Shown here one piece after another: positions 24,646 to 34,562 of a stretch of DNA of 64,000 nucleotides (positions are counted from its first letter, which is position 1; every line of letters begins with the position of its first letter). Source of the DNA: Halieaceae bacterium (GTDB lineage Bacteria; Pseudomonadota; Gammaproteobacteria; Pseudomonadales; Halieaceae); NCBI GenBank assembly GCA_902518075.1, contig CABYEX010000005.1, positions 4,516-68,515 on the forward strand. Reading direction: 5' to 3'. A model generated the notes under the pieces. It was not told the DNA's origin. It did no database searches and worked only from the letters and a program-made list of their open reading frames with translations. The position numbers and the translations under genes were made by a program.

Positions 24646-25893
24646 TCAGTCCCAGCTCAGAGCGCCGCCTGTCTGGTACTCAATGACTCGAGTCTCAAAG
24701 AAGTTCTTCTCTTTTCTGAGGTCCATGATCTCGGACATCCACGGGAATGGATTTTGCGCGCCCGGGAACTGCTCGGAGAGGCCCAGTTGGTTCAGGCGCC
24801 TATTGGCGATGAAGTGCAAGTACTCTTCCATCATCGCCGCGTTCATGCCCAGCACGCCTCGCGGCATAGTGTCGCGTGCGTACTCAATCTCGAGCGCAGT
24901 CCCCTCGAGAATCATTTGCGTTACCTCTTCCCTGAACTCTTCGGTCCAGAGATGCGGGTTTTCCAATTTTATCTGGTTGATCACATCGATGCCGAAGTTC
25001 AGATGCATCGACTCGTCGCGGAGGATGTATTGGAACTGTTCTGCAACGCCGGTCATCTTGTTGCGGCGGCCCATGGACAAAATTTGCGTGAAGCCGCAAT
25101 AGAAGAAGATGCCTTCTGTAACACCATAGAAGCCAATCAGATTGCGCAGTAGCTGTTGATCAGCCTCTATCGTGCCGGTGCTGAAGTTGGGGTCAGACAG
25201 CTCGTGGGTATGACTGAGGGACCACGCGGCCTTTTTCGCTACCGACGGCACCTCGCGGTACATGTTGAAGATTTCACCTTCATCCATACCCAGGGATTCG
25301 ATGCAGTATTGGTAAGCGTGAGTATGAATGGCCTCTTCAAAGGCCTGCCGCAGTAAATACTGCCGACACTCTGGATTGGTGATTAAGCGGTAGATGCCGA
25401 GCACCAGGTTATTGGCTACCAGAGAATCCGCTGTCGAGAAATATCCTAGAGAACGCATCACGATGCGGCGCTCGTCCTCAGTCAGACCGTCGCTGCTCTT
25501 CCAGGTGGCGACGTCGGCGGTCATGTTGATTTCCTGAGGCATCCAGTGGTTGGCACAACCATCCAGATATTTCTGCCAAGCCCAGTCGTACTTGAAGGGC
25601 ACGAGCTGATTGAGATCAGCGCGGCAGTTGATCATGGCTTTCTCATCAACCGATAGGCGTGAAGCTCCCATTTCAAGCTCCTCGACGCCAGCCGAGGCGT
25701 CCATATTGGCGATAACTGCTTCCGCGGCTTGCATCGCCTCGTGCGAAGGCTCGGCTGGTGCAGGCTCCGCAACCACGGGTTCAGGCGTGGTTACGACCTT
25801 CTGCGCCGCTGCGGCCGCTGCCACCACGGCGGGTTCGGGGGCTGCCGTTGCAGCCATACTGTCTTCCTGATTGTAGTCGTCCCAAGTCAACAT
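24646..25893 (-). CDS. nrdB: Ribonucleoside-diphosphate reductase class Ia, beta subunit
   Basis: The 415-residue radical-bearing subunit that pairs with NrdA to make deoxyribonucleotides. Di-iron ligands by family pattern are D156, E187, H190 (FEEAIH), E260, E294 and H297 (RDESMH). The radical tyrosine is Y194, four residues after H190, as in E. coli Y122. An Ala/Pro/Glu-rich segment at residues 14-55 precedes the conserved domain, similar in kind to long Pseudomonas-like NrdB. The C-terminal tail needed for NrdA docking is present. It lies 35 bases after nrdA and ends in a strong terminator. Confidence 0.97.
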   Translation of the reverse strand: MLTWDDYNQEDSMAATAAPEPAVVAAAAAAQKVVTTPEPVVAEPAPAEPSHEAMQAAEAVIANMDASAGVEELEMGASRLSVDEKAMINCRADLNQLVPFKYDWAWQKYLDGCANHWMPQEINMTADVATWKSSDGLTEDERRIVMRSLGYFSTADSLVANNLVLGIYRLITNPECRQYLLRQAFEEAIHTHAYQYCIESLGMDEGEIFNMYREVPSVAKKAAWSLSHTHELSDPNFSTGTIEADQQLLRNLIGFYGVTEGIFFYCGFTQILSMGRRNKMTGVAEQFQYILRDESMHLNFGIDVINQIKLENPHLWTEEFREEVTQMILEGTALEIEYARDTMPRGVLGMNAAMMEEYLHFIANRRLNQLGLSEQFPGAQNPFPWMSEIMDLRKEKNFFETRVIEYQTGGALSWD

Positions 25894-25928
25894 AATCTTC
25901 TTCTCCTATTACAACGTGCGGCCAGCTC

Positions 25929-28814
25929 TTACTGGCAGGCTTCACAGTCTGGATCGTCCAGCGAGCAGGCCTGAGGCACTGGTGCTGGCTGAGGGGTTTC
26001 GGTAGCGCTGGACACGGCATTGAGATTGCCCGTATCAACCGTCGATTTTTCGGTGCCGGTGGCGGCCAGAGATCTCAGGTAATACGTCGTTTTGAGACCG
26101 CTGAACCACGCCATGCGGTAGGTCACGTCCAGCTTCTTGCCGCTGGCATTGTTAATATAAAGATTCAGGGACTGAGCCTGATCAATCCACTTCTGGCGAC
26201 GGCTCGCACTGTCGACCAACCAGCGGGGCTCGATCTCAAAAGCGGTCGCATACTTGGCTTTCAGGTCGGCTGGAATACGGTCTATGGTCTGCACGCTGCC
26301 ATCGAAGTATTTCAGATCGTTGACCATGACCTTGTCCCACAGGTCGCGGCCCTTCAGGTCATTGACCAGGTACGGGTTCACGACAGTGAACTCACCGGAC
26401 AGATTCGATTTCACATAAAGGTTCTGATATGTGGGTTCGATGGACTGTGATACGCCGGTGATGTTGGCAATGGTCGCCGTTGGTGCGATGGCCATCACGT
26501 TTGAATTTCGCATGCCTGCTGAGGCCACCTTGGCCTTCAATGCATCCCAGTCGAGGGTCTTGTCACGATTGACGTCGATGTACTTTTCGCCCCGTTGCTC
26601 AATCAGGATGTCCAAGGAATCAAGCGGGAAGATGCCGCGGCTCCACAGCGATCCCTCATAGGATGAGTAGCTGCCGCGTTCACTCGCCAGCTCACTGGAC
26701 GCCTCGATGGCGAAGTAGCTGATAGCCTCCATGGATCTATCCGCAAAAGTGACTGTGGCCTCTGATCCGTAGGGTGCATCGATCTTATACAGCGCATCCT
26801 GGAAGCCCATCAGGCCGAGGCCAATCGGGCGATGACGGAAGTTCGATCTTTCCGCCTGAGGCACAGAGTAGTAGTTGATGTCGATCACGTTATCGAGCAT
26901 GCGGATCGCCGTGCGCACTGTCCCCCTGAGCTTGTCGAGATTCAGTTCACCGTTCTCAACGTGCTGCGGTAAATTCACCGACCCCAGATTGCAAACCGCG
27001 ATCTCTTCAGAGTTGGTGTTCAACGTGATCTCGGTGCAAAGATTGGATGAGTGCACGACGCCACAGTGTTGCTGGGGCGAGCGCAGGTTGCAGGGATCTT
27101 TGAAGGTCATCCAGGGGTGACCGGTCTCGAAGATCATACCCAGCATCTTGCGCCAGAGGTTCTGTGCTTTCAGCGTTTTATGTAGCTTGAGCTCGCCATC
27201 CCGTGCCATCTGCTCGTAATGCTCGTAGCGCTCCTCGAACGCTGTGCCATACAGGTCATGCAGGTCCGGCACGTCATTGGGTGAGAAGAGGGTCCAGTCA
27301 CCATCCTCGAATACGCGCTTCATAAACAGATCGGGGATCCAGTTGGCGGTATTCATGTCGTGGGTTCGGCGACGGTCATCACCAGTATTTTTGCGCAGGT
27401 CGAGGAATTCCTCGATATCCATGTGCCAGGTTTCAAGGTAGGCGCACACAGCCCCCTTGCGCTTGCCGCCCTGATTCACCGCTACTGCGGTGTCATTGAC
27501 GACTTTCAGGAAGGGCACGATGCCTTGGCTTTTGCCGTTGGTGCCCTTGATATAAGCACCCAGCGCCCGCACCGGTGTCCAGTCGTTACCGAGGCCCCCG
27601 GCAAACTTGGACAGCATGGCGTTGTCCTGAATTGCGCCGTAAATGCCGAACAGATCATCCGGCACGGTCGTCAGATAACAGGAGCTCAGCTGCGGCCGAA
27701 GTGTGCCAGAGTTGAATAGTGTCGGTGTCGAACTCATGTAGTCGAAGGACGACAACAGTCGATAAAATTCAATCGCTCGTGCGTTCGGGTTGTCTTCCCG
27801 CACGGACAGCCCCATCGCGACACGCATAAAGAAGATCTGCGGCAGCTCGAAACGCACTTCATCGCTGTGGATAAAGTAGCGGTCATACAAAGTCTGCAGC
27901 CCGAGATATGTGAACTGCAGATCTCGCTCGGCTTCCAGCGCTTCACCCAGCATGTCGAGGTCAAACTCGGCGAGGTTCGGTGCCAGCAGCTCCAGCTCAA
28001 TGCCGCGCTGGATGAACGCCTTGAGTGCCTGCGGGTAATAGGTGCTCATTTCTGCCTGAGTGGCGCTCTCTGCTACCCCCATAAAGCTCAGGCCTTCTGC
28101 GCGCAGATCATCGAGTAACAGCCGCGCGGCCGCGTAGCTGTAGTTGGGATCCTGCTCGATCAAGGTGCGTGCCGTGATCACCAGTGAGGTGCTGCACTCT
28201 TTTGCCGATACCCCGTCGTAGAGATTGCGAAGGGCTTCATCGATGATGGCCGACTCGCTGACATCCTGCAGTCTGGCACAGGCTTCGGAGACGATAGTGC
28301 CAATGCGGTCGATATCCAGAGGTGCCTTGCTGCCATCGGGCTGAACAATATTGATGCCCTTTGCAGCGGCCTGTGATTCAGCAGACAGCTCTACCTTGGC
28401 ATCGCGTTCTTGGCGTCGCGCTTCTCGATAGATCACATAGTCGCGCGCGATTTTGTGCTCACCGCCGCGCATCAATTCGAGCTCGACCTGATCCTGGATG
28501 TCCTCGATGTGCAGCGTGCCGCCCGAGGGCATGCGGCGTTTAAAGGTCGCGACGACCTGCGCAGTCAGGTTGGCAACTGTTTCATGAATGCGGCTACTGG
28601 CAGCAGCGGTGCCACCTTCCACAGCCAAAAAGGCCTTGGTAATTGCAACCGTGATTTTGCTGTCCTCAAAAGGGACCACGGTGCCGTTACGTTTGATAAC
28701 CCGCAATTGGCCAGGAGCAGTGGCGGACAATCGTGTCGGGTTGGGGTTTTCTCGAGTCGCAGCTGGATTGGACGCGACGCTTTCTTGTTCTATTGACTCA
28801 CTGCCTGTTTGCAT
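25929..28814 (-). CDS. nrdA: Ribonucleoside-diphosphate reductase class Ia, alpha subunit
   Basis: The 961-residue catalytic subunit. Two N-terminal ATP-cone domains are visible: one beginning RVIKRNGTVVPFEDSKIT near residue 38 and a second beginning NIVQPDGSKAPLDIDRIG near 154. The double cone is known from Pseudomonas NrdA. The active-site regions LSSCYLTTVPDDL and LCTEITLNTNSEEIAVCNLGSVNL follow, and the C-terminal redox cysteines are in the CSLDDPDCEACQ tail. Length matches the long gammaproteobacterial form. The upstream 350 bases hold two tandem DnaA-box-like sequences. Confidence 0.97.
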   Translation of the reverse strand: MQTGSESIEQESVASNPAATRENPNPTRLSATAPGQLRVIKRNGTVVPFEDSKITVAITKAFLAVEGGTAAASSRIHETVANLTAQVVATFKRRMPSGGTLHIEDIQDQVELELMRGGEHKIARDYVIYREARRQERDAKVELSAESQAAAKGINIVQPDGSKAPLDIDRIGTIVSEACARLQDVSESAIIDEALRNLYDGVSAKECSTSLVITARTLIEQDPNYSYAAARLLLDDLRAEGLSFMGVAESATQAEMSTYYPQALKAFIQRGIELELLAPNLAEFDLDMLGEALEAERDLQFTYLGLQTLYDRYFIHSDEVRFELPQIFFMRVAMGLSVREDNPNARAIEFYRLLSSFDYMSSTPTLFNSGTLRPQLSSCYLTTVPDDLFGIYGAIQDNAMLSKFAGGLGNDWTPVRALGAYIKGTNGKSQGIVPFLKVVNDTAVAVNQGGKRKGAVCAYLETWHMDIEEFLDLRKNTGDDRRRTHDMNTANWIPDLFMKRVFEDGDWTLFSPNDVPDLHDLYGTAFEERYEHYEQMARDGELKLHKTLKAQNLWRKMLGMIFETGHPWMTFKDPCNLRSPQQHCGVVHSSNLCTEITLNTNSEEIAVCNLGSVNLPQHVENGELNLDKLRGTVRTAIRMLDNVIDINYYSVPQAERSNFRHRPIGLGLMGFQDALYKIDAPYGSEATVTFADRSMEAISYFAIEASSELASERGSYSSYEGSLWSRGIFPLDSLDILIEQRGEKYIDVNRDKTLDWDALKAKVASAGMRNSNVMAIAPTATIANITGVSQSIEPTYQNLYVKSNLSGEFTVVNPYLVNDLKGRDLWDKVMVNDLKYFDGSVQTIDRIPADLKAKYATAFEIEPRWLVDSASRRQKWIDQAQSLNLYINNASGKKLDVTYRMAWFSGLKTTYYLRSLAATGTEKSTVDTGNLNAVSSATETPQPAPVPQACSLDDPDCEACQ

Positions 28815-29167
28815 GTCTTGGGCTGCCTCTGAAACGCCAATTTTTCGTGATGTGTTGGTCCTTTTTTTCCGGGAACAGGCCTCCGTTGAGCTTTATTTGG
28901 TTTTTGGCTCAACAACTATATGTGGGGGTTCACAGCTCCGGAAACCCCAAGATAGGCGGGTATGATCGACAATGCAAGCAGAGGATGCTGGGTCTTTTTT
29001 GTGGACATTCTGTGGGTAACGGACCGCAGCCGGCAGGCCCGTCGCGCTAAGTCACTGACTTTTAGCTCGAAAACGGGCTTATCCCCGCGAATGCCGGGCG
29101 TGGAAAATTTTTATGATTGTCTCGGAAAAAACGGTAATACCCACAGCATAGGACTCGGGCGGGGTAA
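28815..29167. other. Intergenic region between argF and nrdA
   Basis: About 350 bases lie upstream of nrdA and downstream of argF. It contains the tandem DnaA-like boxes at 29000-29019. I see no gene or clear argF terminator. Confidence 0.6.
29000..29019 (-). promoter_or_regulatory. Tandem DnaA-box-like sequences upstream of nrdA
   Basis: On the minus strand TTACCCACA (29011-29019) differs by one base from TTATCCACA, and ATGTCCACA (29000-29008) by two. They are direct repeats 11 bases apart, about 190 bases before the nrdA start. E. coli nrdAB is known to be DnaA-regulated through such boxes; function here is inferred. Confidence 0.35.
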
Positions 29168-30076
29168 TCAGGCGCTGAGCAGTAACTCCATCAGTGCTTT
29201 TTGCGCATGCAGGCGATTTTCCGCTTCCTGCCAGATGACGGAATCGGGAGCGTCCATGAGCTCCGCCGTGATTTCCTCGCCCCGATGAGCGGGCAGACAA
29301 TGCATATATAGGGCGTCCGAGGACGCGCGATCGAGCAGCGCCCGATTTAGTTGGTAAGGCGCCAACACGGCCTCGCGCGCCGCCTGCTCACTCTCCTGAC
29401 CCATCGACGCCCAGACATCGGTCACTAACAGGTGCGCTCCCTCTGCGGCGGAAGCGGGATCGCGGTCGATACGCGCGTATTGTTCGCAGGCGGCCAGTAG
29501 CGAGGGGTCTGGGTCATACCCCTCCGGACACGCTACCACCAGCTCGAAGTCTAGTTGGCGGGCGGCGTTCATCCAGGAGTGACAGACGTTGTTGCCGTCC
29601 CCTAACCAGCAGACCTTGCGTCCGCTGATGTCTCCATTGATTTCAAAATAGGTCTGTAGATCAGCCAGAATTTGGCAAGGGTGGTAGTCGTCCGTCAGAC
29701 CGTTGATGACGGGCACGTTGGAGTGTGCGGCAAAATCTTCGACGTCGGCATGAGCAAACGTTCTGATCATGACGATATCGACCATTGAGGAGATCACGCG
29801 GGCGCTGTCCGCGATAGGCTCACCACGTCCCAGTTGGGTGTCCTGACCAGAGAGAAACAGCGCGCTACCACCGAGCTGCGCCATGCCGGCTTCGAATGAG
29901 ACGCGGGTGCGAGTGGAGGCTTTGGTGAAAATCATCGCCAACACCTTACCCTCGAGGCTGCGCGGCGCGGTACCGGCGCGGTGTTGTGTTTTCAACTCAA
30001 TCGCACGCGCGATCAGCGCCCGGATTTCATCGGGCGCCAGATCCATCAGCGTAAGGAAGTGTCTTGGCGCAGTCAT
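29168..30076 (-). CDS. argF: Ornithine carbamoyltransferase
   Basis: A 302-residue enzyme making citrulline from ornithine and carbamoyl phosphate in arginine synthesis. Carbamoyl-phosphate motif STRTR is at residues 54-58, HPCQ at 132-135, and the ornithine/active-site motif [10 protein letters not shown] near 260. Length fits the anabolic trimeric enzyme. The start overlaps the end of argD by 4 bases, so the two arginine genes are translationally coupled. Confidence 0.97.
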   Translation of the reverse strand: MTAPRHFLTLMDLAPDEIRALIARAIELKTQHRAGTAPRSLEGKVLAMIFTKASTRTRVSFEAGMAQLGGSALFLSGQDTQLGRGEPIADSARVISSMVDIVMIRTFAHADVEDFAAHSNVPVINGLTDDYHPCQILADLQTYFEINGDISGRKVCWLGDGNNVCHSWMNAARQLDFELVVACPEGYDPDPSLLAACEQYARIDRDPASAAEGAHLLVTDVWASMGQESEQAAREAVLAPYQLNRALLDRASSDALYMHCLPAHRGEEITAELMDAPDSVIWQEAENRLHAQKALMELLLSA

Positions 30077-31269
30077 GCGTTGTCTTCCTGCTCTGCAATG
30101 TCGTTGAGAATGTGTGCGATGCCCGCGCCCAACTCGCCGGCTTGCTCCAGGGTCATCACGAGCGGCGGTAGCACGCGGATAGTATCGCCCCCAGCAATAT
30201 TCAGCAGTAAACCGTGGTCCAGACCGCGCTTAACGATCTCGCCGGTCTCAGTGTTGGGCTGTATGCCGATCATGAGCCCTTTGCCTCGCACTTCGCTGAT
30301 CAGCTTGGCGTCGCACAGATTGTCTTGCAGGGCGCTGACCAGCGCCTCGCGTATGAGGGTGGCCTGTTGCATCACACCGTCCTTGGCCAGCGCGGTCAGC
30401 ACGGCTTGCGCTGCCGCACAGCAGAGCGGGTTGCCACCATAAGTAGAGCCGTGATCGCCCGGGCCCAACTGTTCTGCGGCGACACCCTTCGCCATGCAAA
30501 CACCAATAGGCAGACCATTGCCTAACCCCTTGGCGGTCAGCAATACATCTGGTTCAACGCCCAACTGTTCAAACACATAGGTTGATCCGCAGCGACCGTT
30601 GCCGGTTTGCACCTCATCGAATATCAACAGCCATCCGTGCTGATCACACAGTCGCCGCAGACTTTTAAGATAGTCAATGGCGAGTGGCCTGATGCCTCCC
30701 TCGCCTAGAATCGGTTCCACCAGCACCGCAACGATATCCTGACGTTCAGCCGCCAGCGCCTCGACTGCGGGCAGGTCGTCAGGCGCCACGCGTTGGAACC
30801 CCTCAAGCAGCGGACCAAATCCCTGTCGGATTTTTTGGTTGCCGGTAGCAGAGAGTGCGCCGAGGGTGCGCCCATGGAAGGCGCCATCGAGCACAATGAT
30901 CTGGGGTGACGCGATCCCTTTTTGATCGCCATACCGGCGTGCGAGTTTTATGGCCGCCTCGTTAGCCTCTGCACCCGAGTTGCAGAAAAACATGTTTTCC
31001 ATGCCGGTCGCGGCGCGCAGTTGCTCTGCCACGGCTTCCTGCAAGCCAATGTGAAACAGATTTGAGGTGTGAATGAGGCGGCTCGCCTGCTCGGCGACAG
31101 CCCGGGTCACACGCGGATACTGGTGTCCCAGATTCGTCACCGCAATGCCCGACACGCCATCCAGATAGGCACGGTCGTTCGTGTCGTACAGCACGGCGCC
31201 CTCCCCTCTGGAGAAGGTGACGGGCAAGCGACCGTATGTCGGCATGATGGCGGGCGACGCGTCTGGCAT
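30073..31269 (-). CDS. argD: Acetylornithine aminotransferase
   Basis: A 398-residue class III PLP aminotransferase. The [18 protein letters not shown] stretch binds PLP phosphate, [13 protein letters not shown] carries the PLP-pyridine aspartate, and the Schiff-base lysine is in [13 protein letters not shown]. It transfers amino groups in arginine synthesis and may also serve lysine synthesis. The context with argF supports argD over other class III enzymes. It is transcribed divergently from grxD across a 177-base promoter region. Confidence 0.96.
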   Translation of the reverse strand: MPDASPAIMPTYGRLPVTFSRGEGAVLYDTNDRAYLDGVSGIAVTNLGHQYPRVTRAVAEQASRLIHTSNLFHIGLQEAVAEQLRAATGMENMFFCNSGAEANEAAIKLARRYGDQKGIASPQIIVLDGAFHGRTLGALSATGNQKIRQGFGPLLEGFQRVAPDDLPAVEALAAERQDIVAVLVEPILGEGGIRPLAIDYLKSLRRLCDQHGWLLIFDEVQTGNGRCGSTYVFEQLGVEPDVLLTAKGLGNGLPIGVCMAKGVAAEQLGPGDHGSTYGGNPLCCAAAQAVLTALAKDGVMQQATLIREALVSALQDNLCDAKLISEVRGKGLMIGIQPNTETGEIVKRGLDHGLLLNIAGGDTIRVLPPLVMTLEQAGELGAGIAHILNDIAEQEDNA

Positions 31270-31446
31270 CAGGATCAGCCCTTATGTCCGCGGGGGAGCA
31301 AGAGTAGCGGAGCGTCCGCCTGAGTCAAATCCACAGTGTGTGCGGTTTTACATCCCTCACCGCGCTCACTACGCCTTTGTCGTATTACAATAGGGGTTTT
31401 AGCGCCAGCCGGGTTAATGCTGGTCGCCTTCAAGACGGAGCAGTTT

Positions 31447-31773
31447 ATGGACATCATGGAAACCATCCGCGAGCAAGTAGAGGGAAACCGTATCATCCTC
31501 TACATGAAAGGCTCGCCCAACCAACCGCAGTGCGGCTTCTCTGCGCGCACCGTGCAGGCGCTCATGTCCTGCGGGGAGCGATTCGCCTATGTTGACGTGC
31601 TGAGCAGCCCGGAGATCCGTGCGAATATGCCCACCTATGCCAATTGGCCAACGTTCCCTCAGCTCTGGGTCGATGGTGAATTGATTGGTGGTTGCGACAT
31701 TGTCTGCGACATGGAAGCCTCCGGTGAATTGAAAGAGCTCGTGTCAACCGGTGCTGGCGAGGGCGACGACTGA
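31447..31773 (+). CDS. grxD: Monothiol glutaredoxin, Grx4 family
   Basis: A 108-residue CGFS glutaredoxin (C29-S32) with [13 protein letters not shown] at residues 20-32, [19 protein letters not shown] forming the glutathione-binding loop. Grx4 proteins carry or transfer [2Fe-2S] clusters with glutathione and BolA partners. I start at ATG 31447, with GGAG 7 bases upstream; the open frame upstream to 31336 has no family likeness. Confidence 0.96.
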   Translation: MDIMETIREQVEGNRIILYMKGSPNQPQCGFSARTVQALMSCGERFAYVDVLSSPEIRANMPTYANWPTFPQLWVDGELIGGCDIVCDMEASGELKELVSTGAGEGDD

Positions 31774-31799
31774 GCCCTGCGGGGGCGGCACACACGACG

Positions 31800-33056
31800 A
31801 TGGAAGTTCAGGCGGTCATGACCGAAATGGGGCGATCAGCCCGCGCTGCTGCGCGGGTGTTGGCGTCGTCGAGTGTCGAGCAGCGCAATGAGGCGCTGCT
31901 GCAAATTCGCGCCGAGATAGCCGCTGGTCGGGACGCCATTCTGGCAGCAAATGAGATGGACCTGGAGCAGGGCCGAGAGAGCGGACTTGAGGCCGCCTTG
32001 CTCGACCGCCTCGCGTTGACGCCCGCACAACTCGATGTGTTGGAGCAGGGACTCTCTCAAGTGACGGCGCTACCTGATCCTATCGGCGCTATGTCGGACA
32101 TGCGCAAGATGCCGTCGGGCATCGACGTTGGCACCATGCGTGTGCCTCTTGGTGTGATCGGCATGATTTATGAATCCCGGCCGAACGTGACGATCGAAGC
32201 AGCGTCACTATGCCTTAAGGCGGGCAATGCGGTGATTTTGCGCGGGGGTTCGGAAGCGATCCACTGTAACAAGCGGCTGGGTGAGTCGCTCGCAGCCGGG
32301 CTGTCAGCCGCTGGTTTGCCAGTGGAGGCGGCTCAGGTGGTGCCGTTGGTGGATCGTGCGGCGGTGGGGGCTTTGCTCACCATGCCCGCCTACATTGACA
32401 TGGTGGTGCCGCGCGGTGGCAAAGGGCTGATCGAGCGCGTTGCGGAGGAAAGTAAAGTGCCGGTGTTGGCGCACCTCGATGGCATCTGCCATGTTTATAT
32501 CGACACAGACGCTGATCGAGATAAAGCTCATCGCATCGCCTTCAACGCCAAAACGCAGCGTTACGGCACCTGCAACACCATGGAGACTTTGCTGGTGGCC
32601 AGAGTGCAGGCGGACATGTTGCCCGGGCTGGTCACTGCGCTGCAGTCAGAGGGCGTGGAGGTCAGAGGCTGTGAGGCATCTCGTCAGGCGGCCCCTGATA
32701 TCACTGTCGACGCTATAGAGGCAGACTGGTCAACCGAGTATCTGGCGCCGATTCTCTCGGTGAAGATGGTGGATGACGTTGACGAGGCCATGTCCCATAT
32801 CGCCCGGTACGGGTCGAATCACACCGAGAGCATCGTTACTGAGAACGCGCGTACGGCGGAGCGTTTCTTCCGCGAGGTGGATTCGGGGTCTGTGATGCAC
32901 AATGCCTCGACCCGATTCGCCGACGGTTTTGAATACGGTCTCGGCGCTGAAATTGGTATCTCCACCGGTAAGCTGCATGCGCGGGGTCCCGTTGGCCTGG
33001 AAGGGCTTACCTCCAGAAAATATATCGTGAAAGGGGACGGGCACATTCGCCAGTGA
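31800..33056 (+). CDS. proA: Gamma-glutamyl phosphate reductase
   Basis: A 418-residue proline-biosynthesis enzyme that reduces gamma-glutamyl phosphate to the semialdehyde. It begins [16 protein letters not shown] at about residue 7, carries [29 protein letters not shown] and the catalytic cysteine motif [13 protein letters not shown], and ends in the usual [16 protein letters not shown]. It follows grxD by 26 bases and overlaps the next gene (nadD). The ribosome-binding site of ATG 31800 is weak. Confidence 0.97.
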   Translation: MEVQAVMTEMGRSARAAARVLASSSVEQRNEALLQIRAEIAAGRDAILAANEMDLEQGRESGLEAALLDRLALTPAQLDVLEQGLSQVTALPDPIGAMSDMRKMPSGIDVGTMRVPLGVIGMIYESRPNVTIEAASLCLKAGNAVILRGGSEAIHCNKRLGESLAAGLSAAGLPVEAAQVVPLVDRAAVGALLTMPAYIDMVVPRGGKGLIERVAEESKVPVLAHLDGICHVYIDTDADRDKAHRIAFNAKTQRYGTCNTMETLLVARVQADMLPGLVTALQSEGVEVRGCEASRQAAPDITVDAIEADWSTEYLAPILSVKMVDDVDEAMSHIARYGSNHTESIVTENARTAERFFREVDSGSVMHNASTRFADGFEYGLGAEIGISTGKLHARGPVGLEGLTSRKYIVKGDGHIRQ

Positions 33057-33721
33057 GTGCCGGAGCGATGAACAACCTGCAACCCCCCCTTGGATTTTTG
33101 GGCGGCGCTTTTGATCCGGTCCATATCGGTCACCTGCGTGGCGCGATGGCCGTGCGCGACACCCTAAACCTGGAGCGGGTCGACTTGATACCCGCCGCGA
33201 AGTCTCCCCTGAAAGACCAGGCGACGGTCGACGCCATGCATCGGTTGGCGATGCTGGAACGGGCGGTGGCTGACTTGCACGGTGTCGCCGTGGATGCCCG
33301 TGAACTCGACAGACCTGGCCCGTCCTACACCGCCGATACGCTCGCGGGTCTGCGACACGAGTACGGTGCTGAGCGCACGCTGGTGTGGATTATCGGTGCC
33401 GATATTCTGGCGACCTTGCCCCGGTGGTCGCGATGGCGGGAGCTGTTGGAATTTGCCCACATAGTGGTGATGGCCCGCCCCGATGCTGAGCCGCATCCGC
33501 CAGAGGTATCCGCTTGGTTAGAAGAAAACAAGAGCGATCAAGCCGGGCTGCTATCGCGTCCCCGCGGCGGCGTGTTCACGCTGGCGCAGCCTTTGCTGGA
33601 TATTTCATCTAGCGATATTCGGGCGATGATTGCGGCAGGTCGTGACCCGAGGTTTCTGCTGCCCGACGGCGTTATGGAGTATATTTCCGATAATGCACTG
33701 TTCAGTCGCGACCTCGCATGA
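33053..33721 (+). CDS. nadD: Nicotinate-nucleotide adenylyltransferase
   Basis: A 222-residue enzyme that adenylates nicotinate mononucleotide in NAD synthesis. [12 protein letters not shown] contains the HxGH nucleotide-binding motif, PSYTADTL follows, and [13 protein letters not shown] is the ISSTxIR motif. The GTG at 33053 overlaps the proA stop; an ATG at 33068 is an alternative with a site too close to the start. It starts the canonical nadD-rsfS-rlmH-mrdA series. Confidence 0.95.
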   Translation: MSAGAMNNLQPPLGFLGGAFDPVHIGHLRGAMAVRDTLNLERVDLIPAAKSPLKDQATVDAMHRLAMLERAVADLHGVAVDARELDRPGPSYTADTLAGLRHEYGAERTLVWIIGADILATLPRWSRWRELLEFAHIVVMARPDAEPHPPEVSAWLEENKSDQAGLLSRPRGGVFTLAQPLLDISSSDIRAMIAAGRDPRFLLPDGVMEYISDNALFSRDLA

Positions 33722-34092
33722 CCACTGAAATCATCGCTCCGGGACTTCCCGAGGGGGTTGACCTGCTCGCTATCGCGCAGCTGGCACTCGAAGATCTCAA
33801 GGCGGTTGACCCCGTTGTGCTCGACGTCCGCGAGCTTAGCTCTGTCATGGACTGGCTGATCGTTGCTAGCGGCACATCAAGTCGACACGTCAAATCACTG
33901 GCCGACAACGTCATGATGAAAGCAAAACAGCAGGGCTTGCGACCACTGGGTGTAGAGGGTGAACGAGTGGGCGAGTGGGTGCTGGTCGACTTTGGCGATG
34001 TGGTGGTGCACGTCATGCAACCTGCCGCTCGCAGTTTTTATGACCTCGAGCGCCTGTGGTCGGTTCAGTCAGCCCAGCCTGAGAGCAGCTGA
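33718..34092 (+). CDS. rsfS: Ribosome silencing factor
   Basis: A 124-residue RsfS/Iojap protein that binds ribosomal protein uL14 and blocks subunit joining in starvation. [34 protein letters not shown] and [14 protein letters not shown] are the family core (long segments; key residues D, W and HV). ATGA overlap with nadD, and TGATG overlap with rlmH, show an operon. Confidence 0.96.
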   Translation: MTTEIIAPGLPEGVDLLAIAQLALEDLKAVDPVVLDVRELSSVMDWLIVASGTSSRHVKSLADNVMMKAKQQGLRPLGVEGERVGEWVLVDFGDVVVHVMQPAARSFYDLERLWSVQSAQPESS

Positions 34093-34562
34093 TGCGGCTC
34101 AGAGTACTGGCAGTAGGACAGAAAATGCCGGCATGGGTGGATCAGGGAGTGGAGGAGTACGCGCGTCGCATGCCCCGGGAAATGCCGGTGGAGTGGCTCG
34201 ATATCCCGCCTGCTAAACGCGGCTCAGCGACCCCTGAGCAATATCGCGAGCAGGAGGCGGAGGCGATCAAGGCGAAGCTCAGGGACAAGGATTACGTCGT
34301 CGCACTGGATATTGCGGGTAAAGGGGTCAGCACCGAGCTGATTGCTAAGCGCTTTGACCGGTGGCAGATGCAGGGTGATCAAGTCAGCATTGTCATCGGC
34401 GGCCCAGATGGACTTCACCCGCAGATTCTCAAAGGTGCAAAAGAGCGCTGGTCTCTCGGGCAGATCACCCTGCCACATCCCTTGGTGAGGGTGATCCTCG
34501 CCGAGCAAATGTATCGGGCATGGTCGGTTCAGGCCGGCCATCCCTATCACCGTGGTAGCTGA
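34092..34562 (+). CDS. rlmH: 23S rRNA pseudouridine-1915 N3-methyltransferase
   Basis: A 156-residue SPOUT methyltransferase. SIVIGGPDGLHPQ is the SAM-binding knot motif and the C-terminal HPYHRGS tail carries the conserved catalytic ending. It methylates the pseudouridine at position 1915 of 23S rRNA on assembled ribosomes. It overlaps its neighbours by single bases (TGATG) on both sides. Confidence 0.97.
   Translation: MRLRVLAVGQKMPAWVDQGVEEYARRMPREMPVEWLDIPPAKRGSATPEQYREQEAEAIKAKLRDKDYVVALDIAGKGVSTELIAKRFDRWQMQGDQVSIVIGGPDGLHPQILKGAKERWSLGQITLPHPLVRVILAEQMYRAWSVQAGHPYHRGS

Noticed and set aside
28913..28928. NrdR-box-like sequence (CTATATGTGG) upstream of nrdA
   Set aside because: Only 8 of 10 core bases match. 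The best second copy (28891-28900) is 25 bases away, not at the spacing of known NrdR pairs.
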